Positions 1 to 7,479 of a DNA stretch of 64,000 bases are shown piece by piece. The notes under the pieces are model-generated. The model did no database searches. It saw only the letters and a list, made by a program, of their open reading frames with translations, and was not told the origin of the DNA. Location: assembly GCF_014652355.1 (NCBI RefSeq), contig NZ_BMYQ01000012.1, forward strand, positions 1 through 64,000, given 5' to 3'. The stretch is from Gemmobacter lanyuensis. GTDB lineage: Bacteria > Pseudomonadota > Alphaproteobacteria > Rhodobacterales > Rhodobacteraceae. The position numbers and the translations under genes are program-made. Numbering within the stretch: the stretch's first letter is position 1; the number at the start of each line of letters is the position of its first letter.

Positions 1-123
1 TTTCAAGCGGTTTGCCGGGGGCAACCGCTACTGCCGCGCGTGTCCGCATCGGGATCCTCCCTCTGTCAATTTGCTGCAAGTTGTGCGAAAGAGACGCCAA
101 ACGCAACGCGGGAAACGGCACAA

Positions 124-483
124 ATGACTGGACTTGCGAAATCTTCTGCCCTGCTTGTGGCACTCTTTCTGGCGGCCTGCGCGCCCGAGCCGGAACCGGC
201 TCAGGCCGTGATGCCGCAAATGCCGCCGGGGATCGACCCCGTTACCGGCATGCCGGTGGACCTGACTCCCGGCCTGAATGAACGCGAACCCGACACCTGC
301 CATGCGGCGGATCATCAGTATCTGATGGGTCAGACCGAGGTTGAGGTGCGTGCCGCGGGCATCACGCGGCCGACCCGCATGGTCATTCCGGGCGGCATCG
401 TCAGCCAGGAGGAATACAATTCCTTCCGCATCAACTTCTACACTGACGCGACCGGCCGTATCGTCCGTATCGCCTGCGGTTGA
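124..483 (+). CDS. I78-family peptidase inhibitor-like lipoprotein
   Basis: The 119-residue product begins with a lipoprotein signal ending in the lipobox LAAC, so it should be anchored in the cell envelope. The mature part opens with a Pro/Glu-rich linker. It then shows the pattern of the I78 (PF11720) inhibitor fold: an early Cys (DTCHA), a hydrophobic stretch with MGQTEVEV, then RPTRMVIPGG and a final RINFY..D..GRIVRIACG. Members of this family are small inhibitors of serine proteases, but many are uncharacterised lipoproteins. I chose the ATG at 124 because it puts the signal peptide at the N-terminus; an upstream in-frame ATG at 40 would add 28 residues of unlikely sequence. A second family member follows at 610. 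Confidence 0.75.
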   Translation: MTGLAKSSALLVALFLAACAPEPEPAQAVMPQMPPGIDPVTGMPVDLTPGLNEREPDTCHAADHQYLMGQTEVEVRAAGITRPTRMVIPGGIVSQEEYNSFRINFYTDATGRIVRIACG

Positions 484-524
484 TCGCGCTTTCCGGCCTG
501 CAGCGGCCGGTTGTCGCCTATGGC

Positions 525-556
525 CGACCCTGCCCCTTGCGGGGGCGGGGTCTTTT
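525..556 (+). terminator. Rho-independent terminator after the first I78 gene
   Basis: A GC-rich inverted repeat (GACCCTGCCCC / GGGGCGGGGTC, one G-T pair, loop TTGCG) is followed directly by TTTT. It lies 40 nt after the stop of the first I78-like gene and before the second, so the two paralogues are probably separate transcripts. Confidence 0.65.
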
Positions 557-609
557 GCGTTTCCTGATGAAGCGCAGCGGAGCGCGGCATTGCGAAAGCG
601 AGGATCATC

Positions 610-900
610 ATGTGCAAGACACAAGGATGGATGGGGGCCGGCTTGCTGGCTGCGGGGCTTCTGGCGGGCTGCGTAACGGTTGATCCGGTAAATCCGGCGC
701 CGGGCCAGGTTGAAAGCTGCGGCGCCTCTGAGCTGCAATCGCTGGTCGGGCAGGATGTCGGGGTGATTTCAGGGATCCGCTTCAGTCAGCCGCTGCGGGT
801 TTACAAGCAGGGTGACCCTGTGACGATGGATTTCAATCCGGCCCGGCTGAATATTGAAACCGGACCGGGGGATGTGATCTTGCGCGTCAGCTGCGGCTGA
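610..900 (+). CDS. Second I78-family peptidase inhibitor-like lipoprotein
   Basis: The 96-residue product has a lipoprotein signal with lipobox LAGC near residue 21, followed by a short I78-like domain: VESCGASELQSLVGQ, a central IRFSQPLRVYKQGD, and a terminal LNIETGPGDVILRVSCG. It shares the fold pattern, the two conserved Cys and the C-terminal CG ending with the gene at 124 but is otherwise divergent, so it looks like an old tandem duplicate. The region between the Cys residues is shorter than in the first copy. The likely role is protease inhibition at the envelope; the target is unknown. Confidence 0.7.
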   Translation: MCKTQGWMGAGLLAAGLLAGCVTVDPVNPAPGQVESCGASELQSLVGQDVGVISGIRFSQPLRVYKQGDPVTMDFNPARLNIETGPGDVILRVSCG

Positions 901-959
901 TCCCGCGGTGCCGCGAAGAGGGCAGGGCTGACCCCCGCCTGCCGCGCGGCGGGCCGGTG

Positions 960-1394
960 TCACATGCGATAGGCGGTGTGGCAGGCCTTGCAGGCGCCGC
1001 CGACGGCGGCCATCCCGGCCTTGATCCCTTCGACCGAGCTTGCATCAAGTGCCGAAGCCGCGGCATTCAGGGCATCGGCCTTGGCGACGAAATCGTCCCA
1101 GCTCGTCCAGATCTCGGGCTTGGCCTCAGAGGCCGGATCGCTGGCTTGGGCTTCGAACTTTGCGGCAATGTCGGTCGATGCGACAACCAGCGCCGTCTTG
1201 GCGGTTTCTGCGGCGGCTGCATCAAAGCCGGCTTTGCCGCCCGCCATGTCGCCAAGTGCCTTGGCCGCCCCGCCCATGGATTTCATCAGCGCCACCCGCG
1301 CCTGAACGGTGGGGTCGGTCGGTTCGCCTTCGGCATGGGCCATCGTTGCGCCGCAGAGGACGGCAAGGGCAATCGCACGGGTGAGGAATTTCAT
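960..1394 (-). CDS. Cytochrome c' (class II c-type cytochrome)
   Basis: The 144-residue protein has a cleavable signal peptide (ending AHA). Its heme-binding motif CKACH sits about ten residues from the C-terminus, which is the hallmark of class II cytochromes c'. The rest is Ala-rich and helical, as expected for the four-helix bundle. Cytochromes c' are periplasmic five-coordinate heme proteins that bind NO and CO; a role in NO tolerance is typical in photosynthetic and denitrifying relatives. It is a single gene transcribed away from acuI. Its start is placed so that the signal peptide is intact. Confidence 0.88.
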   Translation of the reverse strand: MKFLTRAIALAVLCGATMAHAEGEPTDPTVQARVALMKSMGGAAKALGDMAGGKAGFDAAAAETAKTALVVASTDIAAKFEAQASDPASEAKPEIWTSWDDFVAKADALNAAASALDASSVEGIKAGMAAVGGACKACHTAYRM

Positions 1395-1546
1395 TCTATC
1401 GCTCCCTGGTTGAATTATGTCACGACTATAGGAACCGAGATGACGGGCAGGCTACAGACCAAGGTCCGATCCGGCGGCTTTCACGCGATTGTGTCTGCCC
1501 CCGATCCGCGGCTAGGCTGATCCTGAGAGAAAAGGGGAGAGCGCGC

Positions 1547-2539
1547 ATGTTCCGGGCATTGCTTCTGGAAAAGGACGAGAGTGGTCAGGCCTCGGCCCGC
1601 CTGACCGATTTGCAGGACAGCGACCTGCCGCCCGGCGAGGTGACGGTCGAGGTCGAATATTCGACGCTGAACTACAAGGACGGGCTTTGCCTGTCGCCCA
1701 CGGGCGGGGGCCTTGTGCGGACGTGGCCGCATGTCGCCGGGATCGATTTCGCCGGAACGGTCGAGCAAAGCGAGGATCCCCGCTATCGCCCCGGTGACCG
1801 GGTGGTGCTGACCGGCTGGCGTGTGGGCGAGGTGCATTGGGGCGGCTACGCGCAAAAGGCGCGGGTCAAGGCCGACTGGCTGGTGCCGCTGCCCGAAGGG
1901 CTGACCACGCGGCAGGCCATGGCCGTGGGCACCGCGGGCTTTACCGCCATGCTGGCCGTCATGGCGCTGGAGGATCACGGTCTTACGCCCGCGCAGGGCG
2001 AGGTGCTGGTGACCGGCGCTGCCGGGGGGGTGGGGTCGGTCGCGGTCGCGTTGCTTTCGCATCTTGGTTATGCGGTGGCGGCTGTGACCGGCCGCCCCGA
2101 AACCGAAGGCTATCTGCGCGACCTGGGAGCCAGCCGCATCGTGCCGCGCGCCGATCTGGCCGAAACCGTGAAGCGCCCGCTGGAAAGCGAAACCTGGGCG
2201 GGCTGTGTGGATGCCGTGGGCGGCGCCATGCTGGCGCGGGTGCTGGGGCAGATGAAGTATGGTGCGTCCGTTGCGGCGGTCGGGCTGGCCGGGGGGGCGG
2301 GATTGCCGGCTACGGTCATTCCCTTCCTGCTGCGGGGGGTGAACCTTCTGGGCATCGACAGCGTGATGAAGCCCTATGACGCCCGCCTGCGGGCCTGGGG
2401 CCGCATTGCGCAGGACCTGCCGATGGAAAAGCTGGAAGCGATGATCCACCCCGCCACCCTCGCCGATCTGCCCGCGCTTGGGGCGCAGATCCTGCAGGGC
2501 GGGGTGCAGGGCCGCGTGGTGGTGGACCTGCGCGGCTGA
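1547..2539 (+). CDS. acuI: Acrylyl-CoA reductase (NADPH), AcuI/YhdH family
   Basis: This is a 330-residue medium-chain dehydrogenase/reductase. It begins MFRALLLEKD and has the AcuI-type segment YSTLNYKDGL, a zinc-less GroES-like N-terminal half, and a Rossmann motif VTGAAGGVGSVAVALL around residues 155-170. AcuI reduces acryloyl-CoA to propionyl-CoA with NADPH, detoxifying acrylate from DMSP breakdown and serving 3-hydroxypropionate assimilation. A purine-rich stretch (GAAAAGGGGAGAG) precedes the ATG. No other DMSP gene (dddL, dmdA, acuR, acuK) is visible next to it, so the supply of acryloyl-CoA cannot be inferred. It converges on the minus-strand ABC operon with only 5 nt between stops. 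Confidence 0.85.
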   Translation: MFRALLLEKDESGQASARLTDLQDSDLPPGEVTVEVEYSTLNYKDGLCLSPTGGGLVRTWPHVAGIDFAGTVEQSEDPRYRPGDRVVLTGWRVGEVHWGGYAQKARVKADWLVPLPEGLTTRQAMAVGTAGFTAMLAVMALEDHGLTPAQGEVLVTGAAGGVGSVAVALLSHLGYAVAAVTGRPETEGYLRDLGASRIVPRADLAETVKRPLESETWAGCVDAVGGAMLARVLGQMKYGASVAAVGLAGGAGLPATVIPFLLRGVNLLGIDSVMKPYDARLRAWGRIAQDLPMEKLEAMIHPATLADLPALGAQILQGGVQGRVVVDLRG

Positions 2540-2544
2540 AAGGG

Positions 2545-3333
2545 TCACGCGCGGCGGTTCTGAACCCCGCGCGCAGGATCGTAGCCCCAGACGGCGGCGG
2601 CCGAAAACAGGGCCGTCGCCAGCACTGTCCAGCCCAAGGCGGGCAGGTTCAGCTGGCCATACAGCGCAAAGCGGATCAGCTCGACCGCGTGGGTAAAGGG
2701 GTTCACCTCGCAAAGGCGGGCCAGCGCGGGGTTCGCCTCGCGCATCTTCCAGATCGGGTAGAGGGCGGAGGACAGGAAGAACATCGGGAAGATCACGAAG
2801 TTCATCACGCCCGCAAAGTTTTCCAGCTGCCGGATCAACGAGGACAGCATCAACCCCATCGCGCCCAGCATCAGCCCGGCCAGCCCCGCTGCGGGCAGCA
2901 CGGCCAGATAGCCGATGGCGGGCGCGCGCAGGCCCCAAAGCGCGGCAATCCCCAGAAACAGCGCCACTTGCAGCAGCGAGACCAGCATCCCCGCCGCCAG
3001 CTTCGACAGCAGCAACCACCAGCGCGGCAAGGGGGCGGTCAGCAGCAGGCGCATCGAGCCCATTTCCCGGTCATAGACGAGGCTGAGCGAGCTTTGCATC
3101 CCGTTGAACAGACAGATCATTCCGCAGAGGCCGGGCAGGATATAGGTCTCATAGGTGATATAGGTCTGATAGGGCGGGATGATCGACAGGCCAAGCGCCG
3201 CGCGGAACCCGGCTGCAAAGACGAAAAGCCAGACCAGCGGCCGCACCAGCGCCGCCACCAGCCGCCCGCGCTGCCCCAGAAAGCGCAGCGCCTCGCGGTG
3301 CAGAATGGCGCGGAGGGCAATGAGCCAGCTCAT
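2545..3333 (-). CDS. ABC-2 type permease of the PQQ/lanthanide-associated transporter (LutF-like)
   Basis: The 262-residue integral membrane protein has about six hydrophobic segments and the ABC-2 permease pattern (PGLCGMICLFNGMQSS, MGSMRLLLTAPLPRWWLL). It is the last gene of a minus-strand operon with its ATPase, two small exported proteins and a binding protein. That set matches the ABC system found with PQQ-dependent alcohol dehydrogenases (PedC-type permease) and resembles the lut lanthanide transport operon of Methylobacterium. Its ATG overlaps the ATPase stop by 4 nt. Direction of transport and substrate are inferred from context only. Confidence 0.8.
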   Translation of the reverse strand: MSWLIALRAILHREALRFLGQRGRLVAALVRPLVWLFVFAAGFRAALGLSIIPPYQTYITYETYILPGLCGMICLFNGMQSSLSLVYDREMGSMRLLLTAPLPRWWLLLSKLAAGMLVSLLQVALFLGIAALWGLRAPAIGYLAVLPAAGLAGLMLGAMGLMLSSLIRQLENFAGVMNFVIFPMFFLSSALYPIWKMREANPALARLCEVNPFTHAVELIRFALYGQLNLPALGWTVLATALFSAAAVWGYDPARGVQNRRA

Positions 3334-4049
3334 GCCGCTGCCTCCGTCAGAGCAAGGAACCGGTCCTGCAGGCTGCCCGCGCCAGTCAGATCCCGCGCGG
3401 TGCCCTGCGCGCAGATGCGGCCGCGGTGCAGGATGGCAAGTTGATCCCCCGGCGCGACCTCATCCGTCAGATGCGTGGCCCAGAGGACCGCAAGCCCGGC
3501 ATCGGCCAGATCATGCACATGCCCGGTGATCGCGAGCCGCGTCGCCGCATCAAGGCCCACGGTCGGCTCATCCAGCAGCAGCACGGCAGGCCGATGGATC
3601 AGGGCGCGCGCAATCTCCATCCGCCGCCGATGGCCGCCGTTCAGGTTGCGGGCGGGTTCTTGTGCGCGCTCGGCCATGTTCAGACGCTCCAGCACCTCGG
3701 CTGCGCGCAGATCGGCGGCCCGCCCCGATAAGCCATGCAGCGCCGCAAAGTAAAGCAGGTTGCGCCGCACGGTCAGGTCAAGGTCCAGCGTGGGCTGCTG
3801 GAACACCACCCCGATCCGGGCCAGTGCCGCACGGGGTTGGCGTGCCAGATCATGGCCCGCGATGCGGATCATGCCGTTGCGCGCCACGAACAGGCGGGTC
3901 AGCAGGGCAAAAAGCGTGGATTTCCCCGCCCCGTTCGGCCCCAGAAGCGCGCAGAAGCGCCCTGCGGGGACAGACAGCTCAATGTCATCCAACGCCGATT
4001 TCGCGCCGTAGCGATAGCTTAGCCCCGAAATCTCCAGCCCCTCGGCCAT
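3330..4049 (-). CDS. ABC ATPase of the PQQ/lanthanide-associated transporter (LutE-like)
   Basis: The 239-residue nucleotide-binding subunit has Walker A GPNGAGKST (residues 37-45), a Q-loop VVFQQPTLDLDLT, an unusual signature LNGGHRRRMEI instead of LSGGQ, Walker B VLLLDEPTVGLD and a switch His in LWATHL. The altered signature is typical of the ATPase paired with PedC-type permeases in PQQ-alcohol dehydrogenase systems. The ATG at 4049 removes 80 upstream residues that have no ATPase similarity. The gene sits between the small exported protein and the permease and is probably co-translated with the permease (4 nt overlap). Confidence 0.85.
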   Translation of the reverse strand: MAEGLEISGLSYRYGAKSALDDIELSVPAGRFCALLGPNGAGKSTLFALLTRLFVARNGMIRIAGHDLARQPRAALARIGVVFQQPTLDLDLTVRRNLLYFAALHGLSGRAADLRAAEVLERLNMAERAQEPARNLNGGHRRRMEIARALIHRPAVLLLDEPTVGLDAATRLAITGHVHDLADAGLAVLWATHLTDEVAPGDQLAILHRGRICAQGTARDLTGAGSLQDRFLALTEAAA

Positions 4050-4059
4050 GGCAGCCCCT

Positions 4060-4488
4060 TCAGTTGATGGTGATCTGCAGCTGCTGATCGGGGCCGGTCG
4101 TGCCGGGCACCTGCAGCACATAGCGCCCCGGACGGATGGCAAGAAAGCCGATCTCCATCGTCCCTGCCTCGTCAAACTCGACGGAATCGAGCGCGAGGGG
4201 GCGGATTTCCAGCCCCTCGATGACAATCTCGTCGATCCAGATCGCGCGGAAGAAGGCCGCGCCTTCAAGGCCAAGCTCCTGGCTGCCATCGGCCTCGATC
4301 TCGACCTCGTAATAGGTGCCCGACGTCAGCGCCCAAGGCTGGGCCGCAAGGGGTTGCCCGGCGGCAAGCGTGATCGGAGGCAGCTTTTGCTTGTTGCCTG
4401 CGGCAAGGATGCCCGCTGGCGGGCCTTGGGCCAGCAGCGGGGCAGGCAGCCACAACAGGGTCAACGCCGCAAGAAGGATGGAACGCAT
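4060..4488 (-). CDS. Small exported protein of the PQQ/lut-like operon
   Basis: A 142-residue protein with a clear signal peptide (MRSILLAALTLLWLPAPLLA). I do not recognise a named family. The mature part is beta-rich with alternating hydrophobic residues (YYEVEIEADGSQ, EIVIEGLEIRPL, GRYVLQVPG) and has no Cys or His, so it is not an obvious metal or heme protein, although a cupredoxin-like or Ig-like fold is conceivable. It lies between the beta-propeller gene and the ATPase, within about 16 nt of each, so it should be a periplasmic component of the transporter. Confidence 0.7.
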   Translation of the reverse strand: MRSILLAALTLLWLPAPLLAQGPPAGILAAGNKQKLPPITLAAGQPLAAQPWALTSGTYYEVEIEADGSQELGLEGAAFFRAIWIDEIVIEGLEIRPLALDSVEFDEAGTMEIGFLAIRPGRYVLQVPGTTGPDQQLQITIN

Positions 4489-4504
4489 CGGAACTCTCCT
4501 GTCG

Positions 4505-5458
4505 TCAGGGGCGCATGGCCGCGCCCCAGGGGAAACGGCCCACCTTGATCGTGGTCACGGCGGCGCGGTCGGCCACATCGATCACGGTGACGTCGCCCGA
4601 GACGCCATTGGTGGTGAACAACTGGCTGAAATCCGGGGAAAAGGCCAAATGCCAGACGCGGCGGCCAACGAGGATATAGTCCTCAACCGCCAGCGTTTCG
4701 GCATTCACCACCGCCACATGATTGGCCGGACCGAGTGCGACGAAGGCGGTTTTTCCATCGGGGGTAAAGCGAAAGCCGACGGGTTGGATCAGGTCCTGAT
4801 TGACACCCGGGATCTCGAAACGGACCTTGCCGATCTCGCTCTGGTCGGCGGTGCGGAACACCGTCAGCGTGCCGCCGATTTCGGAACTGACCCAAAGCTG
4901 CGCGGCATCGGCGGTAAATTCGGCATGGCGCGGGCGGCTGTCCACCAGGGTATTGGCGAAAAGGCTGTGGGTCGAAGTGTCGATCCAATGCGCCATATTG
5001 GTGGTTTCCGAGGTGGTGATGGCGATCTTGCCATCGGGGCTGATGGCCATGCCCTCGGGTTCGATCCCGACATTGATCTGCGCCACCACCTGCCGGGTCT
5101 GGGTATCGACCACGGTCGTAACGGCATCGTCTTCGTTGGCGATGAACAGGTGCCGGTCGTCGGGGGCCAGCACGAACTGTTCCGGATCTTCGCCCGAGGG
5201 CAGGTCATGCAGGATTTCCCCGGTGTCGGGGTCCATCACCTGCACGGTGTCGCTGTCCGAGGCGCAGATATAGACGCGCTTGAAATCCTTGGAAAAGGTG
5301 ATGCCGCGTGGCCGTTCGCCGGTGGGATAGGTCTTGGTCACGGTCAGCGTTGCGGTGTCGATCACGCTGACGGTGTCGTCCTTTTCATTCGTCACCCAGA
5401 TTTCGCCCGCCTGCAGCGGCAGGGCAAAGATCAGGGGCAGCAGGGCAAGGCGGGTCAT
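4505..5458 (-). CDS. YVTN-type beta-propeller protein of the PQQ/lut-like operon
   Basis: The 317-residue exported protein is built of seven or so YVTN-like blades (for example IWVTNEKDDTVSVIDTAT, LFIANEDDAVTTVVDT, TTNGVSGDVTVIDVAD). It fits the beta-propeller protein class linked to PQQ-dependent catabolism. It starts with a signal peptide (MTRLALLPLIFALPLQAG) and should be periplasmic. The stop of the upstream binding-protein gene overlaps its ATG by 4 nt, showing tight coupling. Such propellers may act as scaffold or metal/PQQ handling factors; no enzymatic residues can be assigned here. Confidence 0.82.
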   Translation of the reverse strand: MTRLALLPLIFALPLQAGEIWVTNEKDDTVSVIDTATLTVTKTYPTGERPRGITFSKDFKRVYICASDSDTVQVMDPDTGEILHDLPSGEDPEQFVLAPDDRHLFIANEDDAVTTVVDTQTRQVVAQINVGIEPEGMAISPDGKIAITTSETTNMAHWIDTSTHSLFANTLVDSRPRHAEFTADAAQLWVSSEIGGTLTVFRTADQSEIGKVRFEIPGVNQDLIQPVGFRFTPDGKTAFVALGPANHVAVVNAETLAVEDYILVGRRVWHLAFSPDFSQLFTTNGVSGDVTVIDVADRAAVTTIKVGRFPWGAAMRP

Positions 5459-6648
5459 GGGGTGGCTCCGAAGGCGTGGCAGTCGCTCTCGGGGGCGTCG
5501 AGCCCGAGGCTGTCGGTTTCATTGCGCTGATGCAGGAAGCCCTCAACCGGGGCGAGCGTGACGAGCGCGCGGCCATTGGCTACGGCGATGGGCTGGCGCA
5601 TCTGGCCGTTCCAGCCGCGAAAGGTCAGGGCGCGGCCCTTGAACCCGTCCAACTGGAACGCATCCGAGAGCATATAGGCCCGCAGCACCGCCGGATCGGC
5701 GCTGCCGGTGCGGGTCACGGCCTCACCGATTGCGCGGATGGCGACCCAGGCGGCATAGTCGCGGCTTTGCATGGGGCGCCCGGCGGCGGCCTTGAAGCGG
5801 TTTTGCAGCTGCACCGCCCCCCATTGTTCCAGCACCGGGGACCAGCCCAGAGGCTCCAGCCCCTCGGACCCGGCGATGGGGCGGGGCAGCCAGGTGTTGT
5901 GTTCGACATAGCGGCCGAAATCATCGGTTTCATCGGCCACCAGCAGCACGTCATGGTCAGGCAGATCCTGGGTGAAGGGGGGCAGTTCGGTGGTGGCGGC
6001 GCGGCGCAGGTCGGTGTCGAAGGTCCAGGCCTTTTCGCCCACGATCTCCAACCCGAATTTCCGGGCCGAGGCGCGGAGGGCTTCCGCATAGGCCGCATCG
6101 GCGGACTTGGGCCCTGTGATCAGCGCCAGTCGTGTCCAGCGTTTGGCGACCAGCACCTGCATCAGCGCATCGGTACGCGCGCTGTCCTCGGGCAGGGTGT
6201 GCAGCAGATTGACCCGGCAATCGCCCGACCGCAACCGCCCCTCGCCCGAGGCGACGTTGAACAGGATCTTGCCCTGCGCTTCGGGCAGGTCGGCAATGGC
6301 CAGCATCTGATCGGCGGTCGCATCGACCAGCACCAGGTCCGCTGCCGCCAGCGCCCCGCGCGCTGCAGGCAGCGGGGCGGTTTCCGGCGGGGCCGAGGTC
6401 AGGTCCAGCTGATAGTCATGCCCCAGAAACTGCCCCGTGGTGCGGGTATCTGCCAATGCGACCATGGCCCCGGCGATGCCCAGATCCGCGGGAACCGGAT
6501 CAAGGTTCGACAGGGTCGGAGGCAGCCGCGCTTCGGCGCGCAAATAGGCGATGGCGACGCGCAGCCCCGGCGTCTCGGCCCCCGCAGCCGGCGCCAGCGC
6601 CGCGATGAACGCCCCGAAAACCCATGCCGATACCCTGCCTTGCACCAT
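5455..6648 (-). CDS. Periplasmic binding protein of the PQQ/lanthanide ABC system (LutA-like)
   Basis: The 397-residue exported protein has a signal peptide (MVQGRVSAWVFGAFIAALAP, cleavage after AGA). The body resembles type I periplasmic binding proteins of branched-chain amino acid type (LRVAIAYLRAEAR, DLVLVDATADQML, LALITGPKSADA, DVLLVADETDDFG). This matches the binding subunit of PQQ-alcohol dehydrogenase ABC systems. It is the first gene of a five-gene minus-strand operon ending at 2545. The start at 6648 was chosen for the signal peptide; the upstream extension runs into the control region containing the TGGTCGCA motif. The ligand is unknown; a lanthanide complex is an inference from lut operons. 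Confidence 0.8.
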   Translation of the reverse strand: MVQGRVSAWVFGAFIAALAPAAGAETPGLRVAIAYLRAEARLPPTLSNLDPVPADLGIAGAMVALADTRTTGQFLGHDYQLDLTSAPPETAPLPAARGALAAADLVLVDATADQMLAIADLPEAQGKILFNVASGEGRLRSGDCRVNLLHTLPEDSARTDALMQVLVAKRWTRLALITGPKSADAAYAEALRASARKFGLEIVGEKAWTFDTDLRRAATTELPPFTQDLPDHDVLLVADETDDFGRYVEHNTWLPRPIAGSEGLEPLGWSPVLEQWGAVQLQNRFKAAAGRPMQSRDYAAWVAIRAIGEAVTRTGSADPAVLRAYMLSDAFQLDGFKGRALTFRGWNGQMRQPIAVANGRALVTLAPVEGFLHQRNETDSLGLDAPESDCHAFGATP

Positions 6649-6694
6649 CTGGCCCCCCTTTCGGGCATGTTCGGCCCAGCCCGCCCGGACGGGT

Positions 6695-6711
6695 ATAGGA
6701 CATTGGTCGCA
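6695..6711 (+). promoter_or_regulatory. Putative methanol-regulon operator, site 1
   Basis: The 17-mer ATAGGACATTGGTCGCA lies in the divergent control region between the lut-like operon and the pedF-like/xoxJ operon. Close matches occur at 11382, 27108 and, with a weaker left half, 27741 and 27769, all in control regions of methanol-oxidation-related genes. This is a pattern seen by eye; the binding protein is unknown. Confidence 0.55.
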
Positions 6712-6797
6712 ACCCCCCGCAGCCCGGCACGAAAGTCCAATACCCCGCCGCGACAGGCTTGGGTTAGCTCGATCCATGCTCAAGGGAGGACGAGCCG

Positions 6798-7478
6798 ATG
6801 ACCCTGATGACCCGCGGCCTGGTGGCCGCCATGGCCTTTGCGGGCCTTGCGACGATGGCCCTTGGCCATGGTGATGTCGCCCCCCAGCCGGTGAACACCG
6901 ATGCCCTGCCCGATGTGGGCGAGGAATGGCTGACCGAAAACCCCTATCGCGCCGAGAAGGCCGGGGAAGAGGTCTGGGCCAAGGCGCTGGAAATCGGCGA
7001 CAGTGCCTTCAACCAGAACTGCGCGCGCTGCCACGGGCTTGGTGCAGTCTCGGGCGGCCTTGCGCCGGATCTGCGGTTTCTTGAGGCGGCGGAATATGGC
7101 GACGAATGGTTCGTCGAACGCTTCCAGCACGGCTATACGCAGGATGGCACCACCAAGATGCCCGCCTTTGGCGAGGTTCTGGGTCAGAAGGCGGGCTGGG
7201 CGATCCGCACCTATATCGAAACCCGGGCCGAGGATGGGGCGCTGGACGCCCATGCCGCGCGCTTGACCAGCATCCGCGATGATCTGGCCAAGGGCGGCGT
7301 CGATGAGGCCAAGCTCAAGGAAGAGCTTCTCTCCATCGCGGCCGAGGTCAAGACCGCCTCGGGTGCGCCGGTTGCTGACAGTGCAGCCCGCCGGGCGGCG
7401 CTTTTGCTCAACGGTTCATCCGAGGGGCTGAAACACGCGGCCGATGCGCTGACCATCGGGCTTTCGGCGGCGCATTGA
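6798..7478 (+). CDS. PedF-like cytochrome c-550 with helical C-terminal extension
   Basis: The 226-residue exported class I cytochrome c has heme motif CARCH at residues 75-79 and a probable axial Met121 in TTKMPAFGE. The segment from DALPDVGEEW to the heme resembles cytochrome c-550 PedF of PQQ-alcohol oxidation systems, which takes electrons from the dehydrogenase. About 85 residues after the heme domain form an Ala/Leu/Glu-rich helical tail that I do not expect in a minimal c-550. A strong ribosome site (AAGGGAGGA) precedes the ATG at 6798. The next gene, xoxJ, begins 1 nt after the stop, so they form one operon. Confidence 0.8.
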   Translation: MTLMTRGLVAAMAFAGLATMALGHGDVAPQPVNTDALPDVGEEWLTENPYRAEKAGEEVWAKALEIGDSAFNQNCARCHGLGAVSGGLAPDLRFLEAAEYGDEWFVERFQHGYTQDGTTKMPAFGEVLGQKAGWAIRTYIETRAEDGALDAHAARLTSIRDDLAKGGVDEAKLKEELLSIAAEVKTASGAPVADSAARRAALLLNGSSEGLKHAADALTIGLSAAH

Positions 7479-7479
7479 G

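Noticed and set aside
5-29. Hairpin AGCGGTTTGCC / GGCAACCGCT at the start of the window
   Set aside because: It has no T-tract on either strand and the neighbouring gene is cut off, so a terminator or regulatory role cannot be supported.
1481-3019. 512-residue minus-strand ORF opposite acuI and the permease
   Set aside because: It is Arg/His/Gly-rich without domain motifs, overlaps two well-supported genes and reflects GC-rich shadow coding.
6459-6475. TGCGACCATGG inside the lut-like binding-protein gene (and a similar word near 9407 in the NosR-like gene)
   Set aside because: They match only the core of the motif, are inside coding sequence and show no extended similarity to the 17-bp consensus.
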